The position numbers and the translations under genes were made by a program. DNA of 64,000 nucleotides, taken from positions 39,404-103,403 of the forward strand of contig NZ_NKHF01000101.1 in NCBI RefSeq assembly GCF_002744175.1. The letters are read 5' to 3'. This DNA is from Pseudoalteromonas piscicida (GTDB taxonomy: Bacteria; Pseudomonadota; Gammaproteobacteria; Enterobacterales; Alteromonadaceae). The notes beneath the pieces were generated by a model. It was not told where the DNA came from and did no database searches. It saw only the letters and a program-made list of their open reading frames with translations. Below, in pieces: positions 36,317-45,466 of the stretch (position 1 is the stretch's first letter; each line of letters opens with the position of its first letter).

Positions 36317-37648
36317 GCTGGAATTCATAGACGCTGCCTAAATTAAGCAATTGCGTCAGTTCATCCAGTGCAGTATAAGATTCGTTTAATAGGCTAGGAT
36401 CTGCTAAATCTTGCTCAGTCACGCGGTCTCTATAATGCTTATTCACCCAAGCATTAAGTTGCGCGAACTTTTCCTCACTCATCATCACTTCGGGGTTTAC
36501 TGCATTTAGCTCCGTATCACTAAGTGCAACGCGTAAACGTAAACAAGCAGGTCCCCCCCATTTTGCATACTCTGACGTAAATCGAAAAAGCGCACTTGTG
36601 AAATCGGATTATTAGCGCTTAGCATGTATTCAATATATGCTGCAACATTGTCGTTCTTTGCACACTCTTCAGGTGCTACAAGCATCATTTCACCTGACGG
36701 TAGGGTGATAAGCTGTGAGTTAAATAAATAGCTTTTGACAGCATCCTCAACACTGACAGCATGACTCGGTACTTCAACAATATGTAATGGCTTTTCTCCG
36801 ATATATGCTTGTCTAATTTTGGTCAGACTATTGGTTTGATCAATAAAAGCTTGATCATGGCAAAACAGCACGTTTTCATTGCCCACAGCAATAACATCAT
36901 TATGGAATACGCCTTGGTCAATCACATTGGGGTTTTGTTGGATAAATAGTGCCTGTTTATCATTGAGCTGATGCAATCTCGCTATTGCTTTACTTGCCTC
37001 AAGGGTTTGACGTGCTGGATACTTAGTCGGGCCTTTTATTTCACTGTTAAAACCGCTCGCGCCGTAGACAAATAGCTGTAGTCCTGTGCTGCCGTGAGAG
37101 TCTGTAAGTCGAGTATGATTGGCCGCACCTTCATCGCCAAAGAAAGGCTGCTCGGGTAAATGTTGATGATGGGCAAAATGCTGCTCATTAGCAAACATGC
37201 TACGTAATAAATTAGTGGTGGTTTGAGGCTCAATAGAGCGGTGAAACTTGCAGTTTAAATTAGCACTAGTGAAATGCACTTTACCGTCATTTGAGTCAAT
37301 AGAAGGGGATACCGTTGCGGCGTTTGCTGTCCACATGGAGGACGCTGAGTAACAAGCGCGGAGTAAAATGGGTTCCTGTTTATAGGCTTTGTCCAACACT
37401 TGTGCGTCAGTACCAGAGAAGCCCACTCTACGCAGAGGCGCCAAGCTTGGTCTAGCGTGAGGCGCAAAGATCCCTTGTTTTAAGCCAATATCATGCATGG
37501 CTTTCATTTTCTCTAGTCCCTGTAAAGCCGCTTCTTTTGGATTAGAGATACTAGCTGCGTTAGAAAGGGAGGCGACGTTGCCATATGAGAGGCCTGCATA
37601 GTTGTGAGTTGGCCCAACCAGACCATCAAAATTGACTTCATAAGCCAT
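36312..37648 (-). pseudogene. astB: N-succinylarginine dihydrolase, frameshifted
   Basis: The frame opened at 37648 (MAYEVNFDGLVGPTHNYAGLSYGN) matches AstB, second enzyme of the arginine succinyltransferase pathway, which releases ammonia and CO2 from succinylarginine. It runs well to FFDLRQSMQNGG, then leaves the family and stops at 36506 after 380 codons. One extra base in the run of seven Gs (36553-36559) would restore PACLRLRVALSDTELNAVNP and on to YEFQQ at 36312, giving 445 residues, the normal length. The lost part carries the catalytic Cys (GPACLRLRV). His (FHNDVIAVGNE) is kept. This is either a real loss or a homopolymer sequencing error. No other ast gene is nearby. Confidence 0.85.
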
Positions 37649-37997
37649 GATTGCGATTCCTGTTGCGAATAGTTATAGACAACTAGTATGAGGCGGTTTC
37701 AAAAATTTTTAAAGTGACATAGGTCAAATAAGCACTCGCAAGTCCATATTCAATTGAAGATTTTATGGATAAGTTTCAAGGCAATGGGATTTTACATTAA
37801 AAGACGATCGAGATATAAATCAAAAATCGTTGAGATAATTTCTCAAGGAAGATAAGCCAATCCAGAACAAGTTGTTCAGTATCTTGAACAAGCAATATTA
37901 CACCACCTTGCATTCAAAGATCTGCTAGGCTTTTCATTGCAAATTTAGCGCCTGTTGCCCACAATAGAATTAAATTCTATCCAAATCAAGGCAAGTC
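37649..37997. other. Intergenic region with palindromic GAACAA half-sites
   Basis: 349 bases, divergent between astB and the DUF294 gene, with no gene seen. At 37865-37891, GAACAA-G-TTGTTC overlaps a second palindrome TTGTTCA-N6-TGAACAA. This looks like an operator for an unknown regulator. Confidence 0.45.
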
Positions 37998-39893
37998 ATG
38001 GAAGTTGAACATCAGGAAATTGCCAATTTTTTAGCGGCCTATCCGCCGTTTACGGATTTACCTCAAGAAGCATTGAACCAGCTGGCAAGTCAAGTGGAAG
38101 TAGGTTACTACCGAGAAGGCAGCAAAATTTTAGTTTACGGTGAGCAGATCACTTATCTATATGTGATCCGCTCTGGGGCTGTTGAATTATATCGACGCTC
38201 AGGCGAATTGTATAACCGTATATCCGCAGGTGGGATATTTGGTCAGCGTGGCTTATTGATGAATCGTAAGGTGCGTTTTGGCGCCCAAAGCTTAGAAGAT
38301 ACCTTAGTTTACTGCATACCAGTTGGTATTTTTGATAAATACTGTGATGTCTATGAGCCCTTCGCTGATTATTTCGAGGCTGATGATAATGCTAGGTTAA
38401 AGATTACCGTGTCAGAGCAAGCTGACAGTAATGATTTAACCACCGCCAAGGTTCGTAAATTATTATTACGTGATGTGGTGTATGTTGAGCGTAACTCAAC
38501 AGTTCAGCAAGCCGCTCAAGTGATGGCAAATGAGCATGTTTCATCGCTGCTGATTTATGATCCAGACAAACCCGTAGTGGAAGATCCTGACGAAGATGAC
38601 GGCCAAGTTGTTGGCCTCATTAGTGATAGAGATCTGCGAACAAAAGTTGTTGCAGCAGGATTAGACTATCAGACGCCGGTGTCTGAGATCATGTCTACGG
38701 ATCTTATCATCGTTGATTCCAATGCTTATGTGTTTGAAGCCATGATGCTTATGCTCAGAGATAATGTGCATCATTTGCCTGTTGTACATAAACGCAAGCC
38801 AATCGGTGTTATTGCGCTCTCAGATATCTTACGTTACGAGTCTCAAAGTAGTTTACTCTTCGTAAGAGGGTTAATGGGGCAGCAAAGCGTTGAAGACTTA
38901 AGCAGCTATTCAAAGCAGCTCCCAGCAATATTTACGCGGATGGTAAACGAGGACGCAAACTCTCACATGATAGGCTCAGCGATGTCTATTATCGGCAAAA
39001 CCTTTAAACACAAGCTGCTTGAACTAGCTGAAGCCAAATTAGGGCCACCACCCATTCCATATTGTTTTATAGCATTGGGCTCTATGGCTCGTGATGAGCA
39101 ACTTATTGTGACCGACCAAGATAATGCACTTATTTTGGATGATAGTTATAACCCAACAAAACATGGTGTTTATTTTGAACAGCTGGCTAAGTTTGTGTGC
39201 GATGGGCTGGCTAATTGTGGTTATAAATATTGTGATGGTGGGATCATGGCGAGCAATCCAGCTTGGCGTTTAACTTACAGCCAATGGCAATCACAATTTG
39301 AAGACTGGATGGACAACCCAAACCCTGAGGCATTGTTGAACAGCTCCATATTCTTTGATTTAGAAGGTGTGTGGGGAGAAATTAAGTGGGCCGAAAGACT
39401 AACGAGCTTTATTAGCAAGAAAGCAAAGAAAACCCCTAAATTCTTGGCTGCGATGGCCCATAATGCACTGAGACGAACGCCACCACTTGGCTTCTTTAAT
39501 GGTTTTGTACTTGAACAAGATGGAGAGCATAGGCGCTCTATGAATATTAAACGCCGTGGTACAGCGCCACTTTCTGATTTAGTTAGAGTACATGCTTTAG
39601 GGGTTGGTTCAAGAAAGCAAAACTCTTTTGAACGATTAGAAGATATTGATGAAGCGAATATTCTTCCCAAAGGGAAAGTGTTGGATCTTCAAGCTGCCCT
39701 TGAATACATTGCTATCATGCGTATCCGGCATCAAGCTTGGCAAATAGAACAAGGAGAAAAGCCAGATAATAGCTTACCACCAGAAACGCTCTCAGACTTT
39801 GAGCAACGTAATCTCAAAGAGGCATTTGGTGTGCTAGATAAAGCACAGAGCTTTTTGAAATTTCGCTATCAAAACAAATCAATGATGAAATAG
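37998..39893 (+). CDS. Cyclic-nucleotide-binding / CBS-pair / DUF294 nucleotidyltransferase-like protein
   Basis: 631 residues. The order of domains is: cNMP-binding fold (about 10-125, with GAVELYRRSGELYNRISAGGIFGQRGLL), two CBS domains (about 150-285, with LISDRDLRTKVVAAG and HLPVVHKRKPIGVIALSDIL), then DUF294 nucleotidyltransferase-like (about 330-480, GSMARDEQLIVTDQDNALI, the GSxxR...DxD pattern) and a helical C-terminal domain. It is likely a cytoplasmic signalling protein that binds nucleotides. The exonuclease gene follows 9 bases later. Confidence 0.88.
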   Translation: MEVEHQEIANFLAAYPPFTDLPQEALNQLASQVEVGYYREGSKILVYGEQITYLYVIRSGAVELYRRSGELYNRISAGGIFGQRGLLMNRKVRFGAQSLEDTLVYCIPVGIFDKYCDVYEPFADYFEADDNARLKITVSEQADSNDLTTAKVRKLLLRDVVYVERNSTVQQAAQVMANEHVSSLLIYDPDKPVVEDPDEDDGQVVGLISDRDLRTKVVAAGLDYQTPVSEIMSTDLIIVDSNAYVFEAMMLMLRDNVHHLPVVHKRKPIGVIALSDILRYESQSSLLFVRGLMGQQSVEDLSSYSKQLPAIFTRMVNEDANSHMIGSAMSIIGKTFKHKLLELAEAKLGPPPIPYCFIALGSMARDEQLIVTDQDNALILDDSYNPTKHGVYFEQLAKFVCDGLANCGYKYCDGGIMASNPAWRLTYSQWQSQFEDWMDNPNPEALLNSSIFFDLEGVWGEIKWAERLTSFISKKAKKTPKFLAAMAHNALRRTPPLGFFNGFVLEQDGEHRRSMNIKRRGTAPLSDLVRVHALGVGSRKQNSFERLEDIDEANILPKGKVLDLQAALEYIAIMRIRHQAWQIEQGEKPDNSLPPETLSDFEQRNLKEAFGVLDKAQSFLKFRYQNKSMMK

Positions 39894-39902
39894 TGGTGAG
39901 GC

Positions 39903-40604
39903 ATGCAAAGTAATATTATGTCGTGGCCTAATCGTTTTCAGCACTTAGCTGAAACGGTGAAGGATGCGCGCCTAAAGGCATTTTACCAACAAGGTGTTGT
40001 TGATCCATACCAACAATTGCAAGCCTGTGAGTTTGTTGCACTCGACTTTGAAACGACGGGGCTTGACCCCAATACCGACGATATTGTCAGTGTTGGCGTG
40101 GTGCCGTTTGATTTGCATCGGATCCGCTTAGCTCAGGCAAAACATTGGTTAGTCAAACCTACGAGTCCCCTTGCTGAAGAGTCGGTGGTACTGCACAGGA
40201 TCACTCATTCTCAAGTAGAAAGTGCGCCAGATTTAAGCGAAATTCTAGAAGAAGTGTTTGCCTCACTCAATGGGAAAGTCATTGTGGTGCACTATCAATT
40301 TGTTGAAAAGGAATTTTTTAAGTCGGCATTGCAAGCAAGGCTTGGAGAGGGGATTGAGTTTCCTGTGATTGATACAATGGAAATTGAGAAGTCGGCAATT
40401 AATCGTAGCAGAAGTTGGCTTGATAAACTTAAGCGAAAGCCTATTCCCTCCGTTCGTTTGGCTGATTGCAGAAAGCGCTATGGCTTACCTTATTATCAAC
40501 CACATCATGCTTTGTCTGATGCCTTAGCAACGGCGGAATTACTTCAAGCTCAGGCTCAGTATTGCTTGGATCCATCTGAGATGGTGAAAGGCTGGTGGAG
40601 CTAA
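39903..40604 (+). CDS. DnaQ-like 3'-5' exonuclease (DEDDh)
   Basis: 233 residues. Exo I is VALDFETTGLDPNTDDIVSVG (Asp and Glu metal ligands), Exo II lies in VVHYQFVEKEFF, and Exo III is HHALSDALATAELL with the His and Asp. The family includes the proofreading epsilon subunit, but neighbourhood and divergence suggest a separate DNA or RNA exonuclease. An alternative start at 39918 (MSWPNRF) would shorten it by five residues. It is co-transcribed with the DUF294 gene and ends at a bidirectional terminator. Confidence 0.9.
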   Translation: MQSNIMSWPNRFQHLAETVKDARLKAFYQQGVVDPYQQLQACEFVALDFETTGLDPNTDDIVSVGVVPFDLHRIRLAQAKHWLVKPTSPLAEESVVLHRITHSQVESAPDLSEILEEVFASLNGKVIVVHYQFVEKEFFKSALQARLGEGIEFPVIDTMEIEKSAINRSRSWLDKLKRKPIPSVRLADCRKRYGLPYYQPHHALSDALATAELLQAQAQYCLDPSEMVKGWWS

Positions 40605-40615
40605 CAACAAGAATT

Positions 40616-40652
40616 AAAAAAGGCGGAGCACTTAGAGAACTCCGCCTTTTTC
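40616..40652. terminator. Bidirectional terminator between the exonuclease and BCCT genes
   Basis: AGGCGGAG and CTCCGCCT (40621-40647) close an 11-nt loop. A T-run follows on the plus strand and an A-run precedes it, so it can serve both convergent genes. Confidence 0.9.
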
Positions 40653-40666
40653 GGTATTAATAACCG

Positions 40667-42241
40667 CTAGCCTTTAGGCTCTGTTCTAAGCCCTAAGATC
40701 AAGCTTACGCACATCAATAGTAGTACGAAGGTAAACGGCAAGCCTGTTGAAATCGCACCTGCTTGTAACGCTTCTATGGCCTCTTTACCACCAATCCAAA
40801 GTAGTGCAGCGGCAATTGCGCCTTCAATACTGGCCCAGAATATACGTTGCGGTACTGGTGCATCTATCTTACCGCCTGCGGTAATGCTGTCGATCACCAA
40901 AGAACCAGAATCCGACGACGTAATAAAGAAGACCAACACGAGCAAAATAGCAGTAAATGACAATAGGTCGCTCATAGGTAGATTTTCAAACATTTGGAAC
41001 ATCGCAAGAGGCACTTCAGTTAGGCCGTCAGTACCGAGTGCACCAATGCTGTTTTTAACTTGATCAATAGCTAGACCACCATAGATAGACATCCAGATCA
41101 CAGTGACCAGAGTTGGGATAAGAAGTACAGCGGTAATAAACTCGCGGATTGTACGTCCTTCAGATACGCGGGCGATAAACATTCCCACAAACGGTGACCA
41201 AGAAATCCACCAAGCCCAATAGAACACAGTCCAGCCCTGGAACCAAGCTTCATCTTCGCGGCCATGTGGGTTGCTCAGTGGAATGATATTTTCGACATAC
41301 GCCATCACTGTAGTTGGAATGTTACCCAGTGCAATGGCAAAACCAGCTATCGCAACAAACAACAATAATACAAATGCGATAAGCATGTTAACGTTACTAA
41401 GCAGCTTTACTCCGCCATCAATACCACGCACTACGGAAATGATTGCCAGCGCTGTAACACCAATTATCACCGCAATTTCTAAACCGAGCCCGGCTTCAAT
41501 ACCAAACACATGCTGGATCCCAGCACCTGCCTGTTGCGCGCCTAGCCCAAGTGAAGTGGCAAGGCCAAACAAGGTTGCCAATACCGCAAGAATATCAATA
41601 ACGTGACCAGGCCAACCCCATGCTTTGTCTCCTAGGATAGGATAAAAGATTGAGCGAATAGAAAGCGGTAGCCCTTTGTTGTAAGCAAAAAATGCGAGAG
41701 AAAGTGCAACAACTGCGTAAATAGCCCAAGGGTGTAAGCCCCAGTGGTACATGGTTGCACCCATAGCAAGTTCAGCAGCTTCTGGAGTATTAGCTGCAAC
41801 ATTCAATGGAGTTTCATACCAGCCTGTATAATACGCCACAGGCTCAGCAACGCCCCAAAACATCAGACCAATACCCATGCCCGCAGCAAATAGCATAGCC
41901 AGCCATGAGGCTCGACTATAACTGGGCTTTGCGTTTTCACCACCTAGACGGATTTTACCGTAAGGGGATAAGACGAGTGCGAGACAGAATATAACAAAGA
42001 AATTACCAGACCACATAAAGAGTGCATCAAAGTTGCCTATGATGTCCCACTTAATACCGTCTAGAGTCGTTTTAGCTGTGTTTGCATCAACTAATAATAC
42101 GGCGACTAAAAAAGCCAATATCAACCCTGCACTAACACCAAAAACCGGGTTATGCACGTCAAAGCCCCACTTCTGAACGTTATCTTGTCCAACTGTGTAG
42201 TCCGTATTATCGATGCTGTACTTATCGTGGTGATTGCCCAT
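40667..42241 (-). CDS. BCCT-family betaine/carnitine/choline transporter
   Basis: 524 residues with 12 membrane segments. The TM3 signature GMGIGLMFWGVAEP and the TM8 Trp-rich motif WTVFYWAWWISWSPFVGMFIARVSEGRTIREF are intact. The family takes up quaternary ammonium compounds, often with Na+, for osmoprotection or catabolism. The short C-tail lacks the long basic osmosensor of BetP. Downstream no bet genes are seen. A perfect 18-bp palindrome lies 54 bases upstream of the start. Confidence 0.93.
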   Translation of the reverse strand: MGNHHDKYSIDNTDYTVGQDNVQKWGFDVHNPVFGVSAGLILAFLVAVLLVDANTAKTTLDGIKWDIIGNFDALFMWSGNFFVIFCLALVLSPYGKIRLGGENAKPSYSRASWLAMLFAAGMGIGLMFWGVAEPVAYYTGWYETPLNVAANTPEAAELAMGATMYHWGLHPWAIYAVVALSLAFFAYNKGLPLSIRSIFYPILGDKAWGWPGHVIDILAVLATLFGLATSLGLGAQQAGAGIQHVFGIEAGLGLEIAVIIGVTALAIISVVRGIDGGVKLLSNVNMLIAFVLLLFVAIAGFAIALGNIPTTVMAYVENIIPLSNPHGREDEAWFQGWTVFYWAWWISWSPFVGMFIARVSEGRTIREFITAVLLIPTLVTVIWMSIYGGLAIDQVKNSIGALGTDGLTEVPLAMFQMFENLPMSDLLSFTAILLVLVFFITSSDSGSLVIDSITAGGKIDAPVPQRIFWASIEGAIAAALLWIGGKEAIEALQAGAISTGLPFTFVLLLMCVSLILGLRTEPKG

Positions 42242-42294
42242 GATATCCTCTTGTTGTTCTCATCGTGATACGACACCAAGCTGATATATTGACA

Positions 42295-42312
42295 CAACAG
42301 TAGCTACTGTTG
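42295..42312. promoter_or_regulatory. Perfect 18-bp palindrome upstream of the BCCT gene
   Basis: CAACAGTAGCTACTGTTG is fully self-complementary. It lies 54 bases before the transporter start, a place for an operator. It does not look like the BetI box that I know. The regulator is unknown. Confidence 0.5.
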
Positions 42313-42754
42313 GTTATGCAAAACGATATAACACTTCGACAATAACTAGGCTCACAGTGAAGCAGAGTCTGACGGTAATCCTCTAATAATAATCAACCAG
42401 TGGTTGAGCATTATCACGGCGCCACGGCATCTTTGAATGCAAATCATGAAACTATGATAGCAATTGAATCTAGTTTTGATTACTCAGACTGTTGATGTAA
42501 TCACATGCGCACACCTGTGATTACTTTAGTATCTGAGTATATGATGGGTTTATGTTAGTTACAGCGACAGCATACTGCCTCAATACTTGTAATTAAGATA
42601 AACCAACCGAACTGCTCTATCATTTAGCAATGGTATCAATATACTCTACCAACCGTTCAACACTAGGTTCAGCTAGTTGGTATGCTTTCAACTTGATATT
42701 CAGTCGATGCTTCTAAGCAGCAACCTTGTAAAGTTTAAACTTAGCTCCAAAATA

Positions 42755-42916
42755 ATACCATTTTGACTTAATGCTTGCTCACTTTGAGGGCACAAATCAG
42801 ACGTTAACTGCGTTAAAAATTATTATTTAGAACAAATAAAAAAACAATTTTTGCCTAGTTATGGACAAGATCCTCTCGCCTCAAAATAGCGCACTTAATT
42901 AAGCAAGTAGGTATTA
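42755..42916. repeat. MITE-like repeat, worn copy D in reverse orientation
   Basis: About 160 bases in the opposite orientation to the other copies. Shared blocks are ATTTAGAAC, TTTTTGCCTAG, CAAAATAGCGCA and TTAATTAAG at the matching distances, with ATACCA and TAGGTATT ends. It is more diverged than copies A to C. Confidence 0.6.
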
Positions 42917-43065
42917 CTTATCAAAGCCAGCTTATCACTTATGTCTATTAGTTTAGGGGTTAAGTGGGAAAAGTAAATGGCTACTGAATTTTTTATTTAA
43001 AAATCATCACATTCATCAACTGGACACACTTCGCAGTGTAGAATATGGGGTTGTTTAAAGATATC

Positions 43066-43094
43066 TAAAAAAAACCCCTCTTGCGAGGGGTTTT
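43066..43094 (-). terminator. Terminator of the liu operon
   Basis: On the minus strand, AACCCCTC and GAGGGGTT close a 4-nt loop, followed by eight Ts. It lies 66 bases past the last gene of the operon. Confidence 0.88.
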
Positions 43095-43159
43095 GGGTAA
43101 CTCAGCGCCTTTGGCACTGGGAATGAGGTCGGTACATTTAAACGTACAGGTGTGCTTTA

Positions 43160-43822
43160 TTACGCTTCAAACTGCATTTCTGGGATCTCACCATCAACGA
43201 TGAGCTTACCCGCAGTTTTGCTGATTATTTCATCAACACTAACACCCGGTGCGCGTTCTAGCAAATGGAATGCGCCGTCTTTTACTTCTAACACAGCTAA
43301 ATCGGTTACGATTTTCTTCACACAATTCACGCCTGTAAGTGGCAGTGTGCATGACTCCAATAGTTTTGAATCACCGTGTTTACTAGCATGGGTCATGGTC
43401 ACTATGATGTTGCGTGCACCAGCAACTAAATCCATCGCACCACCCATGCCTTTGATTAATTTTTTCGGGATCATCCAAGACGCGATATTGCCTTGTTGAT
43501 CAACTTCAAATGCACCTAGTACCGTCAAGTCTACATGACCACCACGGATCATGGCAAAGCTTTCCGCACTATTAAAAATAGCTGCACCTGTCGCTGCTGT
43601 CACGGTTTCTTTACCCGCATTGATCATATCAGCGTCTACTTGGTCTTCAGTAGGGTAGGGACCCATACCGAGTAGGCCATTTTCCGATTGCAGCATCACT
43701 TCAATGCCGTTGGGAACATAGTTAGCGACTAAGGTAGGAATACCAATGCCTAAGTTAACGTAGTAGCCGTCTTCTAGCTCTTGCGCCACGCGCATTGCAA
43801 TTTGTTCACGATTTAAACCCAT
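43160..43822 (-). CDS. 3-oxoacid CoA-transferase subunit B
   Basis: 220 residues. The segment LQSENGLLGMGPYP carries the catalytic Glu that takes the CoA thioester; NLGIGIPTLVANYVP opens the fold. It pairs with subunit A 10 bases upstream. In this operon it would activate acetoacetate from leucine degradation to acetoacetyl-CoA with succinyl-CoA as donor. AtoA/ScoB is the general match; it corresponds to one of the liu CoA-transferase genes in related bacteria. Confidence 0.93.
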   Translation of the reverse strand: MGLNREQIAMRVAQELEDGYYVNLGIGIPTLVANYVPNGIEVMLQSENGLLGMGPYPTEDQVDADMINAGKETVTAATGAAIFNSAESFAMIRGGHVDLTVLGAFEVDQQGNIASWMIPKKLIKGMGGAMDLVAGARNIIVTMTHASKHGDSKLLESCTLPLTGVNCVKKIVTDLAVLEVKDGAFHLLERAPGVSVDEIISKTAGKLIVDGEIPEMQFEA

Positions 43823-43831
43823 GACTGCCTC

Positions 43832-44530
43832 CTATTTGCGCGTTGTGACACGTTCAATACGCTTTTCAAAGTCACCTTTGATCACGCGATTGACATAAAT
43901 ACCTGGGGTGTGGATTTGGCTTGGTTCAAGTTCACCTGGCTCCACAATTTCTTCTACTTCTGCTACCGTGATTTTTCCTGCGGTTGCAGCCATAGGGTTA
44001 AAGTTCATTGCCGTGTGGCGGAATACTAAGTTGCCGTATCGGTCTGCTTTCCACGCTTTAACAATGGCAAATTCGCCAGTAATTGACTCTTCCAAGATAT
44101 ATGGACGGCCATCAAATTCTTTTACTTCTTTACCCTCAGCAACGGGAGTACCGTACCCTGTTGCCGTGTAAAAAGCTGGGATCCCAGCACCACCGGCGCG
44201 CATCTTCTCTGCAAGCGTCCCTTGTGGCGTCAATTCAACGTCAATAACGCCGTCAAGAAGCTGCTGTTCAAACAGGGCATTTTCACCAACATAAGAGGCA
44301 ATTATCTTCTTAATCTGACGATCTTTTAGCAAAATCCCCAGACCAAAGTCGTCAACACCACAATTGTTAGAAACTACGGTAAGTTCTTTTGTTTGCATGC
44401 GCTTAATTTCTGCAATTAAGCCCTCCGGAATACCGCATAAACCAAAGCCACCTGCAATGATAGTATCACCGTCTTTCAGACCTGCCATCGCTTCACGGTA
44501 GCTTGATACGACTTTATCGAAACCGGCCAT
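43832..44530 (-). CDS. 3-oxoacid CoA-transferase subunit A
   Basis: 232 residues. The family glycine motif IIAGGFGLCGIPE is near residue 26, and AGGAGIPAFYTATGYGTPVAEGKE in the middle is typical of ScoA/AtoD. It forms a heteromer with the next gene. It lies between the HMG-CoA lyase and subunit B genes. Confidence 0.93.
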   Translation of the reverse strand: MAGFDKVVSSYREAMAGLKDGDTIIAGGFGLCGIPEGLIAEIKRMQTKELTVVSNNCGVDDFGLGILLKDRQIKKIIASYVGENALFEQQLLDGVIDVELTPQGTLAEKMRAGGAGIPAFYTATGYGTPVAEGKEVKEFDGRPYILEESITGEFAIVKAWKADRYGNLVFRHTAMNFNPMAATAGKITVAEVEEIVEPGELEPSQIHTPGIYVNRVIKGDFEKRIERVTTRK

Positions 44531-44557
44531 AAGCCCACTCCTAATAATGTTATTGTT

Positions 44558-45466
44558 TTAAGATTGACAAGTTTGCTTGAGCGCTAACGACACTTTACTG
44601 CTTGGTGTTTTGTTTAGCGCATCACAAATCGCCCATCCTGCTTTTGCTAGCCTTTCTAAATCAATTCCACACTCAATGCCAAGTCCTTGTAGCAAGTAAA
44701 CCACATCCTCAGTGGCAACATTTCCTGACGCACCTTTAGCGTAAGGACAACCACCAAGACCTGCAACTGCACTATCTACTGTCGCGATCCCCATTTGTAA
44801 GGCGGTATGTATGTTGGTTAACGCTTGCCCGTAGGTATCATGGAAATGCACTGCAAGCTTGTCTGCTGGTATATGTTGCAATAATAGCGTCAGCAGTTGA
44901 TGGACTTTTTTAGGTGTACCAACACCTATGGTATCCCCTAGGCTGATTTCATAACAACCAAGTGACAACAATTGTTTACATACTGCTAAAACTTGCTCTG
45001 GTTGTACTTCACCTTGATAGGGGCAACCAACCACACAACTTACATAACCTCTTACTTTTATGTTGTTTTTTTGAGCAAGCTCAACAACGGGACGAAAGCG
45101 TTCAATACTTTGTTCAATCGTGCAGTTGATGTTTTTTTGAGTAAATGCCTCACTGGCTGCAGTGAAAATGGCAAATTCGTCGACCTGATTTTCGAGTGCA
45201 AGCTCTGCGCCTTTAAGGTTTGGCGTTAAGGCGCTTATTTCAACGCCATCACTACGCTCAAAGCCTTGTATTACCTCTGCAGAATCGGCCATTTGTGGCA
45301 CCCATTTGGGTGACACAAACGCGCCTGCTTCTATGTGCTTGAGGCCTGCGTTTTTTAATGCATTGACCAGCGAGATTTTGGCTTCTGTGGCAACACTGAC
45401 CTCATTTTGCAAGCCGTCACGGGCGCCGACTTCTACAATTTTGACCTTAGCCGGATACTGAGACAT
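44558..45466 (-). CDS. liuE: Hydroxymethylglutaryl-CoA lyase
   Basis: 302 residues. The opening VEVGARDGLQNE and the signature GLGGCPYAKGASGNVATED with its catalytic Cys identify it. It cleaves HMG-CoA to acetoacetate and acetyl-CoA, the last liu step. Its ATG touches the stop of the upstream carboxylase gene by one base. The gene order liuR-A-B-C-D-E then the CoA-transferases is the known arrangement in marine gammaproteobacteria. Confidence 0.96.
   Translation of the reverse strand: MSQYPAKVKIVEVGARDGLQNEVSVATEAKISLVNALKNAGLKHIEAGAFVSPKWVPQMADSAEVIQGFERSDGVEISALTPNLKGAELALENQVDEFAIFTAASEAFTQKNINCTIEQSIERFRPVVELAQKNNIKVRGYVSCVVGCPYQGEVQPEQVLAVCKQLLSLGCYEISLGDTIGVGTPKKVHQLLTLLLQHIPADKLAVHFHDTYGQALTNIHTALQMGIATVDSAVAGLGGCPYAKGASGNVATEDVVYLLQGLGIECGIDLERLAKAGWAICDALNKTPSSKVSLALKQTCQS

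Larger units (their letters stand above)
42242..43159. other. 918-base gene-free region upstream of the BCCT gene
   Basis: It holds the BCCT promoter region with the 18-bp palindrome at 42295-42312, a worn MITE-like repeat at 42755-42916 and the liu operon terminator at 43066-43094. The stretch 42313-42754 shows no frame, repeat or hairpin that I can support. Confidence 0.5.
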
